From: Calothrix sp. NIES-2100
Lineage (GTDB): Bacteria; Cyanobacteriota; Cyanobacteriia; Cyanobacteriales; Nostocaceae
DNA: 64,000 bases
Direction: 5' to 3'
Assembly: GCF_002368195.1 (NCBI RefSeq)
Contig: NZ_AP018178.1
Location: forward strand, 4,131,421-4,195,420
Shown: in pieces, positions 25,781 to 34,654 of the stretch
How positions within the stretch are numbered: the first letter of the stretch is position 1
Layout of the letters: each line of letters opens with the position of its first letter
Program-made: the position numbers and the translations under genes
The notes under the pieces: generated by a model
Told to the model about the DNA's origin: nothing
Database searches by the model: none
Seen by the model: the letters and a program-made list of their open reading frames with translations, nothing else

Positions 25781-26872
25781 ATGCCAAATTACAACTTATT
25801 ATTTATGTCCACCCCAATTGGTGCGCTGGGTTCAGGATTGGGAGGTGGAGTAGAATTGACACTTTCTAATATTGCTCAAGAGATGCTGCGGCGAGGAAAT
25901 AAATTAGAAATTGTTGCACCATTCGGATCTGTCAGCAGTTCATTACCGATTAGAGAAATTCCTGGAGAACTGCAAATACCAGCCCAAAATCAGAATCGTA
26001 CTGAGCCAATTTTTATACCTAAAAATTCAGTTTTGGCGAATATGTGGGATTATGCTCGCCAAGTACAAGCAAATTATGATTTGATCGTGAATTTTGCTTA
26101 TGATTGGCTGCCATTGTATTTAACACCATTTTTTAACACTCCTATAGCCCATCTTATCAGTATGGGTTCTTTAACAGATACAATGGATCATATAATTGAA
26201 CAAGTAGCCAATCATTTTCCTGGTACTATTGGTGTTCATGGTAAAACCCAAGCTGCCACGTTTACATTTGCAGATAAATGTAGATGTTTGGTGAATGGGA
26301 TGGATTTATCTTTGTATCAGTTTTGTAGTCAACCAGGTTCTCACCTGGCCTGGGTAGGTCGCATAGCACCAGAAAAAGGTATTGAAGATGCTGTAGCAGC
26401 AGCAAAAATTACAGGAATTCCACTGAAAATCTTTGGCTTAATACAGGATGTACCTTACTGGGAGAAAATTTGTCAGGACTATCCTGATGCTCCCATCGAA
26501 TACAGAGGATTTTTGCCAACACATGAACTTCAACAAGAATTAGGTCAGTGTCGAGCATTATTAGTTACTCCCAGATGGATAGAAGCTTATCCGAATGTGG
26601 CATTAGAGGCGCTCGCTTGTGGTGTACCTTTGATTAGTTATCGTCGGGGTGGGTTAACAGAAATTGTTCAGGAAGGGAAAACTGGCTTTTTAGTAGAACC
26701 AGATAGTGTCCAAGGTTTAGTGGAAGCTATTCACCGTCTGGATGAAACTGACCGCCAAGCTTGTCGCCAACAAGCAGAAACGACATATTCTGTGTCGGCG
26801 ATGGGCGATCGCATGGAACAATGGTTTGAAGATATTCTCACTCATAGTCCCAAGCTCAAAGCTCAAGCTTGA
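25781..26872 (+). CDS. GT4-family glycosyltransferase, possibly UDP-glucose:tetrahydrobiopterin glucosyltransferase
   Basis: A 363-residue GT-B enzyme. The N-terminus has the flexible donor loop STPIGALGSGLGGGVELTLSNIA. The middle contains FAYDWLPLYLTPFFNTPIAHLISMGSLTD and the NGMDLSLY linker. The C-terminal domain has LAWVGRIAPEKGIEDAV and the EX7E motif EAYPNVALEALACG, so it is a retaining enzyme. The combined pattern, especially MSTP.G.LGSG.GGGVELT and the ISMGSLTD stretch, resembles my recollection of cyanobacterial BGluT, which glucosylates tetrahydrobiopterin. A general cell-wall or glycolipid glycosyltransferase remains possible. Confidence 0.85.
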   Translation: MPNYNLLFMSTPIGALGSGLGGGVELTLSNIAQEMLRRGNKLEIVAPFGSVSSSLPIREIPGELQIPAQNQNRTEPIFIPKNSVLANMWDYARQVQANYDLIVNFAYDWLPLYLTPFFNTPIAHLISMGSLTDTMDHIIEQVANHFPGTIGVHGKTQAATFTFADKCRCLVNGMDLSLYQFCSQPGSHLAWVGRIAPEKGIEDAVAAAKITGIPLKIFGLIQDVPYWEKICQDYPDAPIEYRGFLPTHELQQELGQCRALLVTPRWIEAYPNVALEALACGVPLISYRRGGLTEIVQEGKTGFLVEPDSVQGLVEAIHRLDETDRQACRQQAETTYSVSAMGDRMEQWFEDILTHSPKLKAQA

Positions 26873-27177
26873 GATCTCATCTTTCCCGGCGATTATCAGA
26901 CTCTACTGTATTGATAATTCCCAGGTTTTCAATTTTCAATGTGCAAAATTTACTTTTTTTCCCGGACAAAAGATTCTCCTACTAAGGAGAATTTATCATA
27001 GTTACAGATTATTTAGACATACCAAGCTCTAGTATTAATTAAAACAAAATTAAGATTTTTGTTGCAATTATTTACATCATTCCCATTTTTCTATTGCAGT
27101 TTGTAACTATTTTGTGTAACCTCAATGACTATTCCTTTAGACTGAATTTCAATAGAAAGAGATTGGGATCAAGTCAA
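26873..27177. other. Intergenic region without recognised features
   Basis: About 305 bp of AT-rich sequence. An in-frame extension of the next gene is open back to 27094, but it has neither conserved character nor ribosome site. Nothing else was identified. Confidence 0.5.
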
Positions 27178-27498
27178 ATGCATTCGGTAAACATATTTTG
27201 TCACGAGTTTGTAGTTGCTGTTTCCTTTGTGGCTTGTATTGTTGGTTTATTGTTACTTTGGGATAGCAAGCAGCAAAAAGATGAACTAGAGGAAACAGAG
27301 CAAATTCTCTTGAGAATGAGCTTTTCTTACTGGCTAGTTTACTGTGTTGCTTTTGGCTTAGAAAAAATAATTTTACAGAGTTGGGAACCAATACTCACAA
27401 CTTTAAAAATCACTACGGCTCTGTCATATTTTTTAACATTTTCTTGTATTATCAGTTTGCCACTGCACAGATTTGCTATCCATCAGGTAGAAGAATAG
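27178..27498 (+). CDS. Small membrane protein of unknown function
   Basis: A 106-residue protein with three predicted membrane helices: residues 10-28 (VVAVSFVACIVGLLLLW), 47-62 (SFSYWLVYCVAFGL) and 75-97 (KITTALSYFLTFSCIISLPL). A charged segment (DSKQQKDELEETEQ) lies between the first two. No family is recognised. The ATG at 27178 places the first helix close to the N-terminus; a frame open to an ATG at 27094 adds 28 polar residues and is less likely. Confidence 0.55.
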   Translation: MHSVNIFCHEFVVAVSFVACIVGLLLLWDSKQQKDELEETEQILLRMSFSYWLVYCVAFGLEKIILQSWEPILTTLKITTALSYFLTFSCIISLPLHRFAIHQVEE

Positions 27499-27553
27499 TT
27501 TAGAGTCAACAGTGCATAGTCAATTAACTATGGACTATGGACTATTGAGATGA

Positions 27554-27847
27554 TTAATTTTTCATCGCGATCGCGATCGCCCCTAACAGCGTATCTTGAT
27601 CTAAAGTTGTCAAGATAAATACTTCTTGCACAGTCCTACCTTGTCTGGCGATTACTTTATAACCGCCAAGAATCGGTACAGACACACGCAGTTGCATTTT
27701 CGGAGCATGACCTTTAACCCGCCCTATCACCCCAGGGGTGACAGTTTGAATTCCTGGCTGCTGACACAGACGTTCTAAAATGGGGATGAGTCCATCAATA
27801 TGGGTCGAGTGGTTCCAAACTAGCCTACCATCATTGGGTTTGCCCAT
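27554..27847 (-). CDS. DUF2103 family protein
   Basis: A 97-residue protein matching the small DUF2103 family, described as predicted metal-binding proteins: conserved RLVWNHSTHIDGLIPIL (His pair), TVTPGVIGRVKGHAP and LRVSVPILGGYKVIARQGRTVQEVFILT. Its function is unknown. It begins 5 bp after the clpS stop and so is very probably translated from the same mRNA. Three overlapping HIP1 motifs (GCGATCGCGATCGC) lie in its last codons, encoding GAIAIA. Confidence 0.8.
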   Translation of the reverse strand: MGKPNDGRLVWNHSTHIDGLIPILERLCQQPGIQTVTPGVIGRVKGHAPKMQLRVSVPILGGYKVIARQGRTVQEVFILTTLDQDTLLGAIAIAMKN

Positions 27848-27852
27848 GATAT

Positions 27853-28158
27853 TTAAGCTGCCTCAAGAGGAGCCATTGTCAAACCCGCCCGCCGTAGTTG
27901 CTGGTGATATAGTTCGGCTTGTTCTTGAGGCCCTGTCCAGACGATCGCTTGACCTTCAAAATGTATTTGGTTAGTCAGATCCCAAGCTTGATCGCCGGTC
28001 ATTCCGGGAATATACTTCATCAGACACTCAGCCACATGCTGAAATGTATTAAAGTCGTCATTGAGAACAATCACTTTGTAGTTTGGATATAGCTTGCGGG
28101 TAACTTGATTAGACCGTTCAGGAGCTATAGTTGGTGATGTTGAAAGTCTGGTCACCAT
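27853..28158 (-). CDS. clpS: ATP-dependent Clp protease adaptor ClpS
   Basis: Adaptor that delivers N-degron substrates to the ClpC/ClpAP protease. The 101-residue protein has a flexible N-terminal tail (VTRLSTSPTIAPERSNQ) and the folded core beginning YPNYKVIVLNDDFNTFQHVAECLMKYI. In canonical ClpS the substrate pocket and ClpA contact include the NDD.NT...V motif and a downstream HxxG/A; here the corresponding segment reads QIHFEGQAIVWTG. Cyanobacteria often have two ClpS paralogues with different specificity. The ATG at 28158 (MVTRL) is preferred to the in-frame TTG five codons upstream. The DUF2103 gene follows 5 bp downstream. Confidence 0.9.
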   Translation of the reverse strand: MVTRLSTSPTIAPERSNQVTRKLYPNYKVIVLNDDFNTFQHVAECLMKYIPGMTGDQAWDLTNQIHFEGQAIVWTGPQEQAELYHQQLRRAGLTMAPLEAA

Positions 28159-28271
28159 ATAACAGTTAATCAACAGGGTTGTACAAAATTAGATTACAGA
28201 TAACTAGTGTAGTCCATAGTCCAGAATCCAGATTTAATCTGGAAACTTTTCCATCATAGGATTTTTCTAGA

Positions 28272-30863
28272 TTAACGCCAATTTCCCACTAATACATAAG
28301 GCGCCCAAAAAGCGGGGCGGCTATAATTGGGATAATTTTTCAGCAGAGTTACCTGCGCCCGACGCAAGGCTTCTGATTTTGTGACTTTGGTTTTAGCTAA
28401 TTCATGGTAAAATTCACCAATCAAGATGGCGGTGGATTTATCATTAATATGCCACAGGGAAGCCACGGTACTACGTGCGCCTGCTTTCACAGATGCACCC
28501 GCCAGCCCTAGGGTAGCACGATTATCGCCTGCGGCGGTTTGGCAAGCACTCAAAACCAGCATTTCTAAGCTTCCTGTACGACTTTCATCACGACGGCGCA
28601 ATAGACTATCAAACTGGGTAACGTTAATCGGCCCATCGGCAGCAAGTATAAAAGTATTCTCTGCTTGCGAACTAAATTGACCATGCGTCGCCAAATGTAA
28701 GATATTAAACGGCGCAGCATTTACCTGAGTCTCTAAATTCTTGCTATTAAATTGCCGATCTAATAATTCGGTAGTAGAAACTCCAGCTTGGGAAATGAGA
28801 TTAAATTCTGATTTAATTTCTGGTAATGGCGGAAATTGTCTTTGATAGTCTTTTGGTGGCTCCACTAAACCAGCAGCGAGGACGTTAAGTTTTGTTTGAG
28901 TCAAAGGTTTGGGTTCGATCAATTGTAATCCCAAGCTGAGAGCGACTGCATACTTCTCTACTAAATATTGCTGACCGTCATACAAAGCAGCTATGGGCAC
29001 ATTGCGCAAGGCTCCATCCAGTACAAATACGAGGGTATCGACTTGACTGTTTTTTAAATCAGACTCTATGGGTTTAATTAACCAGTCATAAACTTGTTGG
29101 GACAGCAATTCTACTTCTTCAGTTCTGTCAGGTTCTAAAATATACTCGCGAATTTGTTTGACAACTGCTTCTACCTCAGCTTGTGATTTCGCGATCGCAT
29201 AATGGCGCAGGGGTTGGTTGGGAATTTTGACAATTACCTGTAGTTCCTGGGGGAGAATAATCGGGTAAATAATCGTCGTTGTGGGATTTTCTCGGTCTAC
29301 CACTGTATCCAGGGGAACAGTTTTGGCATTAATGCAAGCTTCCCGGAAGAAATCGTCTAATTCTGCTAGTTGTAGTGCTTCTATTCTTTGCCTAGCTTGG
29401 TCTAACGTTTGTTCCCGGTGATTAATTTGGTAGGACTGCAATAACAATTCTACTGACTGGCGATAAACAGGTTCGACACTTTCTTTAAAGGAAAATTGCA
29501 CATCGCGATTCACAGCTACCAAGTCGCTGCGCAGAGTGTGCAACTCATTCACAGCATTATCATAAGCGGCGATCGCACTTTGAATATTTCCCTGCTGTTT
29601 CCCCAATCGTCCTAATTGCCAATACCAACGATAAGCGATATCTGGGGCGTTGATGGCTTGGGCTAAAGAAAGTGCTTGTTCGGTCAGATTTTGCGCAGTT
29701 GACCATTGCTGATTTTGCTCGTATACACTGCCAAGAGTACCCAAAGCATAGCTCAAAGCTCGCTTGTCTGCCAAATCTCTGGCTTGTTGCACAGCGGTGG
29801 CGGACATTTGGGCGATTTCGGGTATGGGTGACCCCAACTTCAGCAAGCTTTGCACCAGATGAATACGAGCATAAATCGTGTCCACAGTCAATGGTAGATT
29901 AGTCAGTTGAGTCTGAATTTGGGGAAATAATTGCTGTGCAGCTTGCTGTTGTCCCATACTGACAAGTAGACTCAACTGATTAATTTGAGCTTGGACTTTG
30001 GTAATCGGGCTGGGAGTAACAGCCGCAGCTTGTTGATAAAAAGAGATCGCTCCTGATAAATCTTGCTGTACTCTGGCTGTATTACCCAAACTAAACAACG
30101 CCGCACTTACATCTTCGGGAGACTTTAAGGTTTGGGCGATTTCCAGACTTTGCAGCAATACCTGACGAGATTGCTGCAAATTTCCCGCTAATTGCAGTGT
30201 ATCCCCCAAAGACCGTAATTCTACTGCTTTAGTCATAGAGTTGGGTTGTGATTGTAACTCCTGTTGCAATTGGGTTAATAACGTCAAACCCCGACGGTAA
30301 AAGCCCAAGATTTGCCATGCTTGTGCAGAGTTGATGCGACTTTTGGTAATCCCATTGCGATCGCCTAACTGTTGATAAATTGCTTCTGCACGTTGCCAAG
30401 TTTGTAGCGCCTGTTGAGTTTGTCCCAAATCTAGTTGAATACTACCTTGAATATCGAGAATTTGCGCCCGAATCTGCCCATTATTTCCCGAAATTCTTTC
30501 TAGCAACTTAATACTCTCATTAATTGCCTGATTTGCTGTTGTTAAGCTACCCAATTGTTGATATGCCAATGCTAAATTACTTAATGCCACAGCTTGCTTT
30601 AATTCATCGCCTTGGCTGTGATAATTTGTCACCGCTTGTTGTAAGATTTTCGCAGATTCCGCAAACTGTCCAGCGTCATACAGCGCTTTTCCTTGTTGCA
30701 GTAAATCAAGCGTTTGGGGAGACTCTAGGGTTGTCACTTTGGCAGCAACCGGAGAACTAATTACGCACACCAAAGCTGTAAATAAAATCAGAAAAATAAA
30801 AATTATGCTGCGATATTTACGTAATAAGCATCTTTGGTAATATTTTGTCTGAAAGCGTTTCAT
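28272..30863 (-). CDS. TPR-repeat protein with C-terminal CHAT (caspase-HetF-like) domain
   Basis: An 863-residue protein. A signal peptide/anchor (SIIFIFLILFTALVCVISSPVAA) is followed by about ten tetratricopeptide-like helical repeats (residues 40-500, e.g. AVALSNLALAYQQLGSL). The C-terminal CHAT peptidase-like domain has the His in LHLATHGQF (H727) and the Cys in LSACQTAAGDN (C774), then LGLAGASVKAGARSTVASLWHINDKST and the terminal PAFWAPYVLVGNWR. CHAT proteins are caspase relatives; HetF is one cyanobacterial example, but this family has many paralogues. The ATG at 30863 is chosen because upstream codons run through a GGCAGAA heptamer repeat. It is at the edge of the surface-protein locus. 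Confidence 0.9.
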   Translation of the reverse strand: MKRFQTKYYQRCLLRKYRSIIFIFLILFTALVCVISSPVAAKVTTLESPQTLDLLQQGKALYDAGQFAESAKILQQAVTNYHSQGDELKQAVALSNLALAYQQLGSLTTANQAINESIKLLERISGNNGQIRAQILDIQGSIQLDLGQTQQALQTWQRAEAIYQQLGDRNGITKSRINSAQAWQILGFYRRGLTLLTQLQQELQSQPNSMTKAVELRSLGDTLQLAGNLQQSRQVLLQSLEIAQTLKSPEDVSAALFSLGNTARVQQDLSGAISFYQQAAAVTPSPITKVQAQINQLSLLVSMGQQQAAQQLFPQIQTQLTNLPLTVDTIYARIHLVQSLLKLGSPIPEIAQMSATAVQQARDLADKRALSYALGTLGSVYEQNQQWSTAQNLTEQALSLAQAINAPDIAYRWYWQLGRLGKQQGNIQSAIAAYDNAVNELHTLRSDLVAVNRDVQFSFKESVEPVYRQSVELLLQSYQINHREQTLDQARQRIEALQLAELDDFFREACINAKTVPLDTVVDRENPTTTIIYPIILPQELQVIVKIPNQPLRHYAIAKSQAEVEAVVKQIREYILEPDRTEEVELLSQQVYDWLIKPIESDLKNSQVDTLVFVLDGALRNVPIAALYDGQQYLVEKYAVALSLGLQLIEPKPLTQTKLNVLAAGLVEPPKDYQRQFPPLPEIKSEFNLISQAGVSTTELLDRQFNSKNLETQVNAAPFNILHLATHGQFSSQAENTFILAADGPINVTQFDSLLRRRDESRTGSLEMLVLSACQTAAGDNRATLGLAGASVKAGARSTVASLWHINDKSTAILIGEFYHELAKTKVTKSEALRRAQVTLLKNYPNYSRPAFWAPYVLVGNWR

Positions 30864-30916
30864 AATTTTGCATAAATCTTGGGATCTTGGCAACTTTTGG
30901 TGATCTTGGTTGGGGT

Positions 30917-30948
30917 AAGGCAGAAGGCAGACGGCAGAGGGCAGAAGG
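30917..30948. repeat. GGCAGAN heptamer repeat
   Basis: Consecutive GGCAGAA, GGCAGAC, GGCAGAG, GGCAGAA units located 55 bp upstream of the CHAT gene start. They create an open but non-natural N-terminal extension of that gene. Confidence 0.8.
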
Positions 30949-31174
30949 AAGAGGAAGAAAAAATTTCCACAATTAAAGCAGTGCAAGGATTATAGAACAT
31001 CTGCATCACAAGAAGGCCGTAAGTGATCGCCCCTTGAAGTCACAAATCCCACGCCCGGATAAGAAAACGTTTTAAAACCTTCTGCCATCTGCCTCCAGCA
31101 TAGCTGCCTTAAAGTGCGTAACCTTTCATCATCACCAAAATCTGACAAGAACCAAATCTTGAGTGTGATCGTAG

Positions 31175-31804
31175 CTAGGTAGGTACAGATTCTGCTGGAA
31201 AAATCTGTTCAGCAGTTAAATTCAATTCCGGAAAAGTTGGTGAAATAATGGAATCGCTCCCACGAAACTGCTGGACTTGGTATTCTCCCTCAACCAACGA
31301 GTAAACAGAAATAGTGGGTTGTTTGGGATTCCCAATAAATCGCCTACCTCCCAATGCTGCGTAGTCTACAATCCAGTATTCAGGGATGCCCACAGTTTCA
31401 TAACCAGCGACTTTGGTAAGATAATCATCACGCCAGTTAGTGCTAACTACTTCAATTACTAAAGGAATAGATTCAGGATGGGTAACAGTAGAGTCTTTTT
31501 TCCATAGAACTTCATTGACTAAATTGGGGCGGTTTAATATCAGCACATCAGGTGAGTAAGCTGATTCACTTTCTAATGGTTTGATCAATGCTGTTTTGGG
31601 TATGAAGTAGGGAAGTTTTAGTCGCCCAATTTCCATAGATATATTTAGCGCCAAAAATCCTATAACTTCTTCATGATCTCCTGTAGGCTGCGACATCTCA
31701 ATAACTACTCCATTGTGTAGCTCATAACGTTTACCAGAGTTGTCTGGATATTTAGCGACAAATTCATCGAAAGTAACTAGTTTGCGTTGTAGGGCTTGAG
31801 TCAT
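31175..31804 (-). CDS. Uma2 family (DUF820) putative endonuclease
   Basis: A 209-residue member of the Uma2/DUF820 family, which is hugely expanded in cyanobacteria and has a restriction-endonuclease-like fold. Typical elements: TFDEFVAKYPDNSGKRYELHNGVVIEM near the start, YSPDVLILN (active-site Asp), PLVIEVVSTNWRDDYLTKVAGYETVGIPEYWIVD (E...K catalytic region). The function is unknown; the family is suspected to be transposition- or nuclease-related. It lies between the CHAT and DUF1822 genes on the same strand, but with 120-300 bp gaps, so cotranscription is uncertain. Confidence 0.88.
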   Translation of the reverse strand: MTQALQRKLVTFDEFVAKYPDNSGKRYELHNGVVIEMSQPTGDHEEVIGFLALNISMEIGRLKLPYFIPKTALIKPLESESAYSPDVLILNRPNLVNEVLWKKDSTVTHPESIPLVIEVVSTNWRDDYLTKVAGYETVGIPEYWIVDYAALGGRRFIGNPKQPTISVYSLVEGEYQVQQFRGSDSIISPTFPELNLTAEQIFPAESVPT

Positions 31805-31925
31805 GGTTTGAAATAGTTGGGCGATAATTTGGACAATTGGCAGAAATAATTCAACTTCCAGATGCTATAATTTGACCTCGCAAGATTGCATCAGCCAAAA
31901 AAGCTGCGATTGCTGTTGCACAACG

Positions 31926-33077
31926 CTAAAATCGTAAAATCTCTCGCTCATAATCTTCAGGTATGGGTTCTGTTTCCCAAATCAATCCCTCTCCTGACTC
32001 CAAAATTACTTCTAGATACAACATATCCACAGGAGTAGTTGCTGTATCTTGATTATTTTCAAAAGGTTGCAAATCTTCAGTTAGCAGTCGCAGTGTCAAC
32101 CCAGCCGGAATTTGACTACCAGCAATTGTACTTCGTAATTCAAAGCGCCAGATATGGTCTTCCGGTGCGCCATGCGGGAAAATACGTAACTCGTAGGTAT
32201 TGCCTGCTATGAGCAATTGAAGAGATAAACCCACAACTGATTCTGCACTCCTTATTCCTGTTGGCATTACCAACAATTGCCTTTTTTCCCATCCCAGTTG
32301 TTGAGCTAAATTTGTTACCCCCGTCCGCAACCATTGGGGAATGGATTGCTGTTCGGGTAAACCTTGACGGCGATCGCATAACCTTTGTCGCCAGCCGCCA
32401 TGTGCCAACAATGCACCCCAAAGCGAAAATGGCACAGCTAAACGCGGAAATTTGACATCAGGATTGCCTAACCGTGTTAATAAGTTTTCTGCTTGGGTTG
32501 TAGCAATAGCTGCTAAAGGTGTAATTTCTGCTCGTAAAACTTCGGCAGAATGAAGTTGACGGCTAACCCACAGCACATTCAAATCGGAAATTAAATCTTC
32601 CACATCCAGGCTGTAAGTCCGATCGGTAGCATCATAAACTCCTGTGGTTTTCAATTTGTGATGGGTGGTGTAGCCAAAAATTTTGATCCAACCATCATCA
32701 GGATTTACCTGTATTCCTACGTAGTAGTCAGCAACCCATTCCGGAATATCTACCCATTCTTGCTGCACCCGCAACTCATCATCATCGATTGCTAAGGTAG
32801 GAATCAATACAAGACGAGAGCCGTTAAAAGTAATCGCAGTGCCATTAACTACCTCCCAAAAACCGGGTAACGCAGCAGAATTCGGATAAATTTTCGCTGA
32901 CGGGGCGATTTCTTCGCGGAACCAAGGTAAAAATGCTTGTAGACAAAGTTGATTGATTCTAGCGCGTTGACAACCCCCCGCAGTCGAGTAGAGTTGCTCT
33001 TGTACCTGGAAAGATTGGGGAATTTCCAGATACAGATGGCGCGAGTCAATGGTCAATGGGGTAGATGAGTTAAACAT
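31926..33077 (-). CDS. DUF1822 family protein
   Basis: A 383-residue cytosolic protein of the cyanobacterial DUF1822 family. Recognisable parts: LYLEIPQSFQVQEQLYSTAGGCQRARINQLCLQAFLPWF near the N-terminus, TALIDDDELRVQQEWVDIPEWVADYYVGIQVNPDDGWIKIFGYTTHHKLK-type segment in the middle, and a C-terminal LRLLTEDLQPFENNQ...LYLEVILESGEGLIWE. The function is unknown. The ATG at 33077 is the real start: upstream codons come from the GGGCATT heptamer array and read as CPMPNAQ repeats. In this locus it follows the sigma-70-like gene on the same strand, an arrangement I recall from other cyanobacterial genomes. Confidence 0.88.
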   Translation of the reverse strand: MFNSSTPLTIDSRHLYLEIPQSFQVQEQLYSTAGGCQRARINQLCLQAFLPWFREEIAPSAKIYPNSAALPGFWEVVNGTAITFNGSRLVLIPTLAIDDDELRVQQEWVDIPEWVADYYVGIQVNPDDGWIKIFGYTTHHKLKTTGVYDATDRTYSLDVEDLISDLNVLWVSRQLHSAEVLRAEITPLAAIATTQAENLLTRLGNPDVKFPRLAVPFSLWGALLAHGGWRQRLCDRRQGLPEQQSIPQWLRTGVTNLAQQLGWEKRQLLVMPTGIRSAESVVGLSLQLLIAGNTYELRIFPHGAPEDHIWRFELRSTIAGSQIPAGLTLRLLTEDLQPFENNQDTATTPVDMLYLEVILESGEGLIWETEPIPEDYEREILRF

Positions 33078-33080
33078 AAT

Positions 33081-33240
33081 GGGGTATTGGGCATTGGGCA
33101 TTGGGCATGGGGCATGGGGCATTGGGCATTGGGTATGGGGCATTGGGCATTGGGCATTGGGCATTGGGCATTGGGCATTGGGAAGCTTTTTTATATTCTC
33201 TCCACACTCCCCACACTCCCCACACTCCCCACACTTCCTC
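33081..33240. repeat. Heptamer (GGGCATT) and nonamer (CCCCACACT) tandem repeats
   Basis: About fourteen GGGCATT/GGGCATG-type heptamers at 33085-33182 are followed by four to five units with a 9-base period (CCCCACACT) at 33197-33240. They fill the spacer between the sigma-like gene and the DUF1822 start. They produce spurious open frames on both strands. Confidence 0.9.
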
Positions 33241-33247
33241 ATCCCCC

Positions 33248-34441
33248 TCATCCCCTAGCCCCTAGCCCCTTATACTGGACTTTGAGCCATTCCTCTAAGC
33301 CTGTATTTATGGCATCCATTACGTCGGATTTTGGGGAAATATGCAAGGTGTTTTGACTCCATTGGGTAAGAGTCAACAGTAATGATTTTTTAATACTGCT
33401 TAGTCGTCGGGAAACATTGTATTGCTTGATGTTTAATTGTGTAGCAATTTCTTGTTGCGTGAGTTCCTGAATATAGTAGGCTTGGAGCAATTTTTGTGAC
33501 TCAGCATCGAGTGCGGCGATCGCTTGTTGTAAAATTTGCTTTAATTGCGCTTGTTGCGATCGCATATTTGCAGTTTCTTCCTGTTCCACCAGTTCTGTAA
33601 GTACAGAGGTTTGCAAATCTGGCGATAATATATCTAATAAATTACTATCTTCTGCGTCTTTGAGCGGCGCATCTGCAGAAACCATCTTCGGGTACATAAA
33701 GGTGCGCACAACTTTGGCACAGGCTAATAGCCATTGTTCCATAGTTTGCTCATTGACTGCCGCATTAGCAAAATTCAATTGCTGCAACCGTTCAGTATTA
33801 TACAGCCGAGTAATTGCTTGCCAACTGTCAGCACTTGGGCGATTAAGCTGGCGAATTGTCGTGTTTTCAGCCGTATAAAGTTCTTTAAAACATTCCCAGG
33901 CTAAAACATAACTCTCGATGTTTTGCGGTTTAAAGCCAGCATTTTGTAATGACTGAATTAGCCGTTTGCGACTGACTTTATGCAATAATGCCCAGTCTGA
34001 GGAAATATCTGCTTCCTGGCGTAAGCGAATCGCATCCTTAATCACCCGCTCAAAAGCTAATTGGGCGTAGCTATTTAAATTGGAACTGTATTGAGGATTG
34101 AAACTTTTTAAGATTTTCGGCACACTAGCGATCGCTATCTGAAAACAGTCAGCTACAGACAACTGCGTGGGAAAATTGAGAGCGAATTTTCTCCCCACCC
34201 AGAAACACACCTCTTGTAAATAAGCAGAAACATGTCCCACAGCTAGAGAACTGGGTTTATTGTGCCAAACCTTATACCAATAGATTGCCCAAACCCTATC
34301 TGACTCTTGTTTTGCAGACTGTTCCAAGCAACTTTTAATACTGCGTCGCAATTTAGGATCTGTTACCCAACCACTAAATTTGTCTGCATCAAATTGTACA
34401 AACGTAGAAAAAATTTCAACAATGCCCTGACGGGGTTGCAT
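33248..34441 (-). CDS. Sigma-70-family RNA polymerase sigma factor-like protein
   Basis: A 397-residue protein with a divergent sigma-factor layout. A region resembling sigma region 2 is centred on VPKILKSFNPQYSSNLNSYAQLAFERVIKDAIR. A variable middle section follows. The C-terminal region-4-like helix-turn-helix is LDAESQKLLQAYYIQELTQQEIATQLNIKQYNVSRRLSSIKKSLL, with the DNA-recognition helix IKQYNVSRRL. Similar proteins occur next to DUF1822 genes in cyanobacteria. The last codons before the stop (GLGARG) lie in a CCCTAG repeat, so the native C-terminus may have been altered by repeat expansion. It could direct transcription of the neighbouring surface genes. Confidence 0.82.
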   Translation of the reverse strand: MQPRQGIVEIFSTFVQFDADKFSGWVTDPKLRRSIKSCLEQSAKQESDRVWAIYWYKVWHNKPSSLAVGHVSAYLQEVCFWVGRKFALNFPTQLSVADCFQIAIASVPKILKSFNPQYSSNLNSYAQLAFERVIKDAIRLRQEADISSDWALLHKVSRKRLIQSLQNAGFKPQNIESYVLAWECFKELYTAENTTIRQLNRPSADSWQAITRLYNTERLQQLNFANAAVNEQTMEQWLLACAKVVRTFMYPKMVSADAPLKDAEDSNLLDILSPDLQTSVLTELVEQEETANMRSQQAQLKQILQQAIAALDAESQKLLQAYYIQELTQQEIATQLNIKQYNVSRRLSSIKKSLLLTLTQWSQNTLHISPKSDVMDAINTGLEEWLKVQYKGLGARG

Positions 34442-34520
34442 GGAATACTTATTGCTGTTGAATTATCTACTTAAGCATAAGTGATTTTATTGAGGGGGAT
34501 AAGGGAGACGAGGGAGACAA

Positions 34521-34567
34521 ATGACTATTGACTATTGACAACTGACTATTGACTATTGACTTTTGAC
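34521..34567. repeat. TGACTAT heptamer repeat
   Basis: TGACTAT and TGACAAC units in tandem in the divergent gap between the sigma-like gene and the RTX protein gene, preceded by GGGAGACGAGGGAGACAA purine repeats. Confidence 0.85.
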
Positions 34568-34654
34568 AAAAAATTTCTGGGGTGCATAAAAAATAAAAGT
34601 CATCGTAGATCGGTTGAGCAGAGATATTCACTTAGTACATCTCACTCTTAAATT

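Noticed and set aside
28272..30863. Calling the CHAT protein HetF
   Set aside because: The domain plan is shared by many paralogues; nothing specific to heterocyst HetF is visible.
33049..33356. Plus-strand frames reading WGIGHWA repeats
   Set aside because: Translation of the GGGCATT heptamer array, not a gene.
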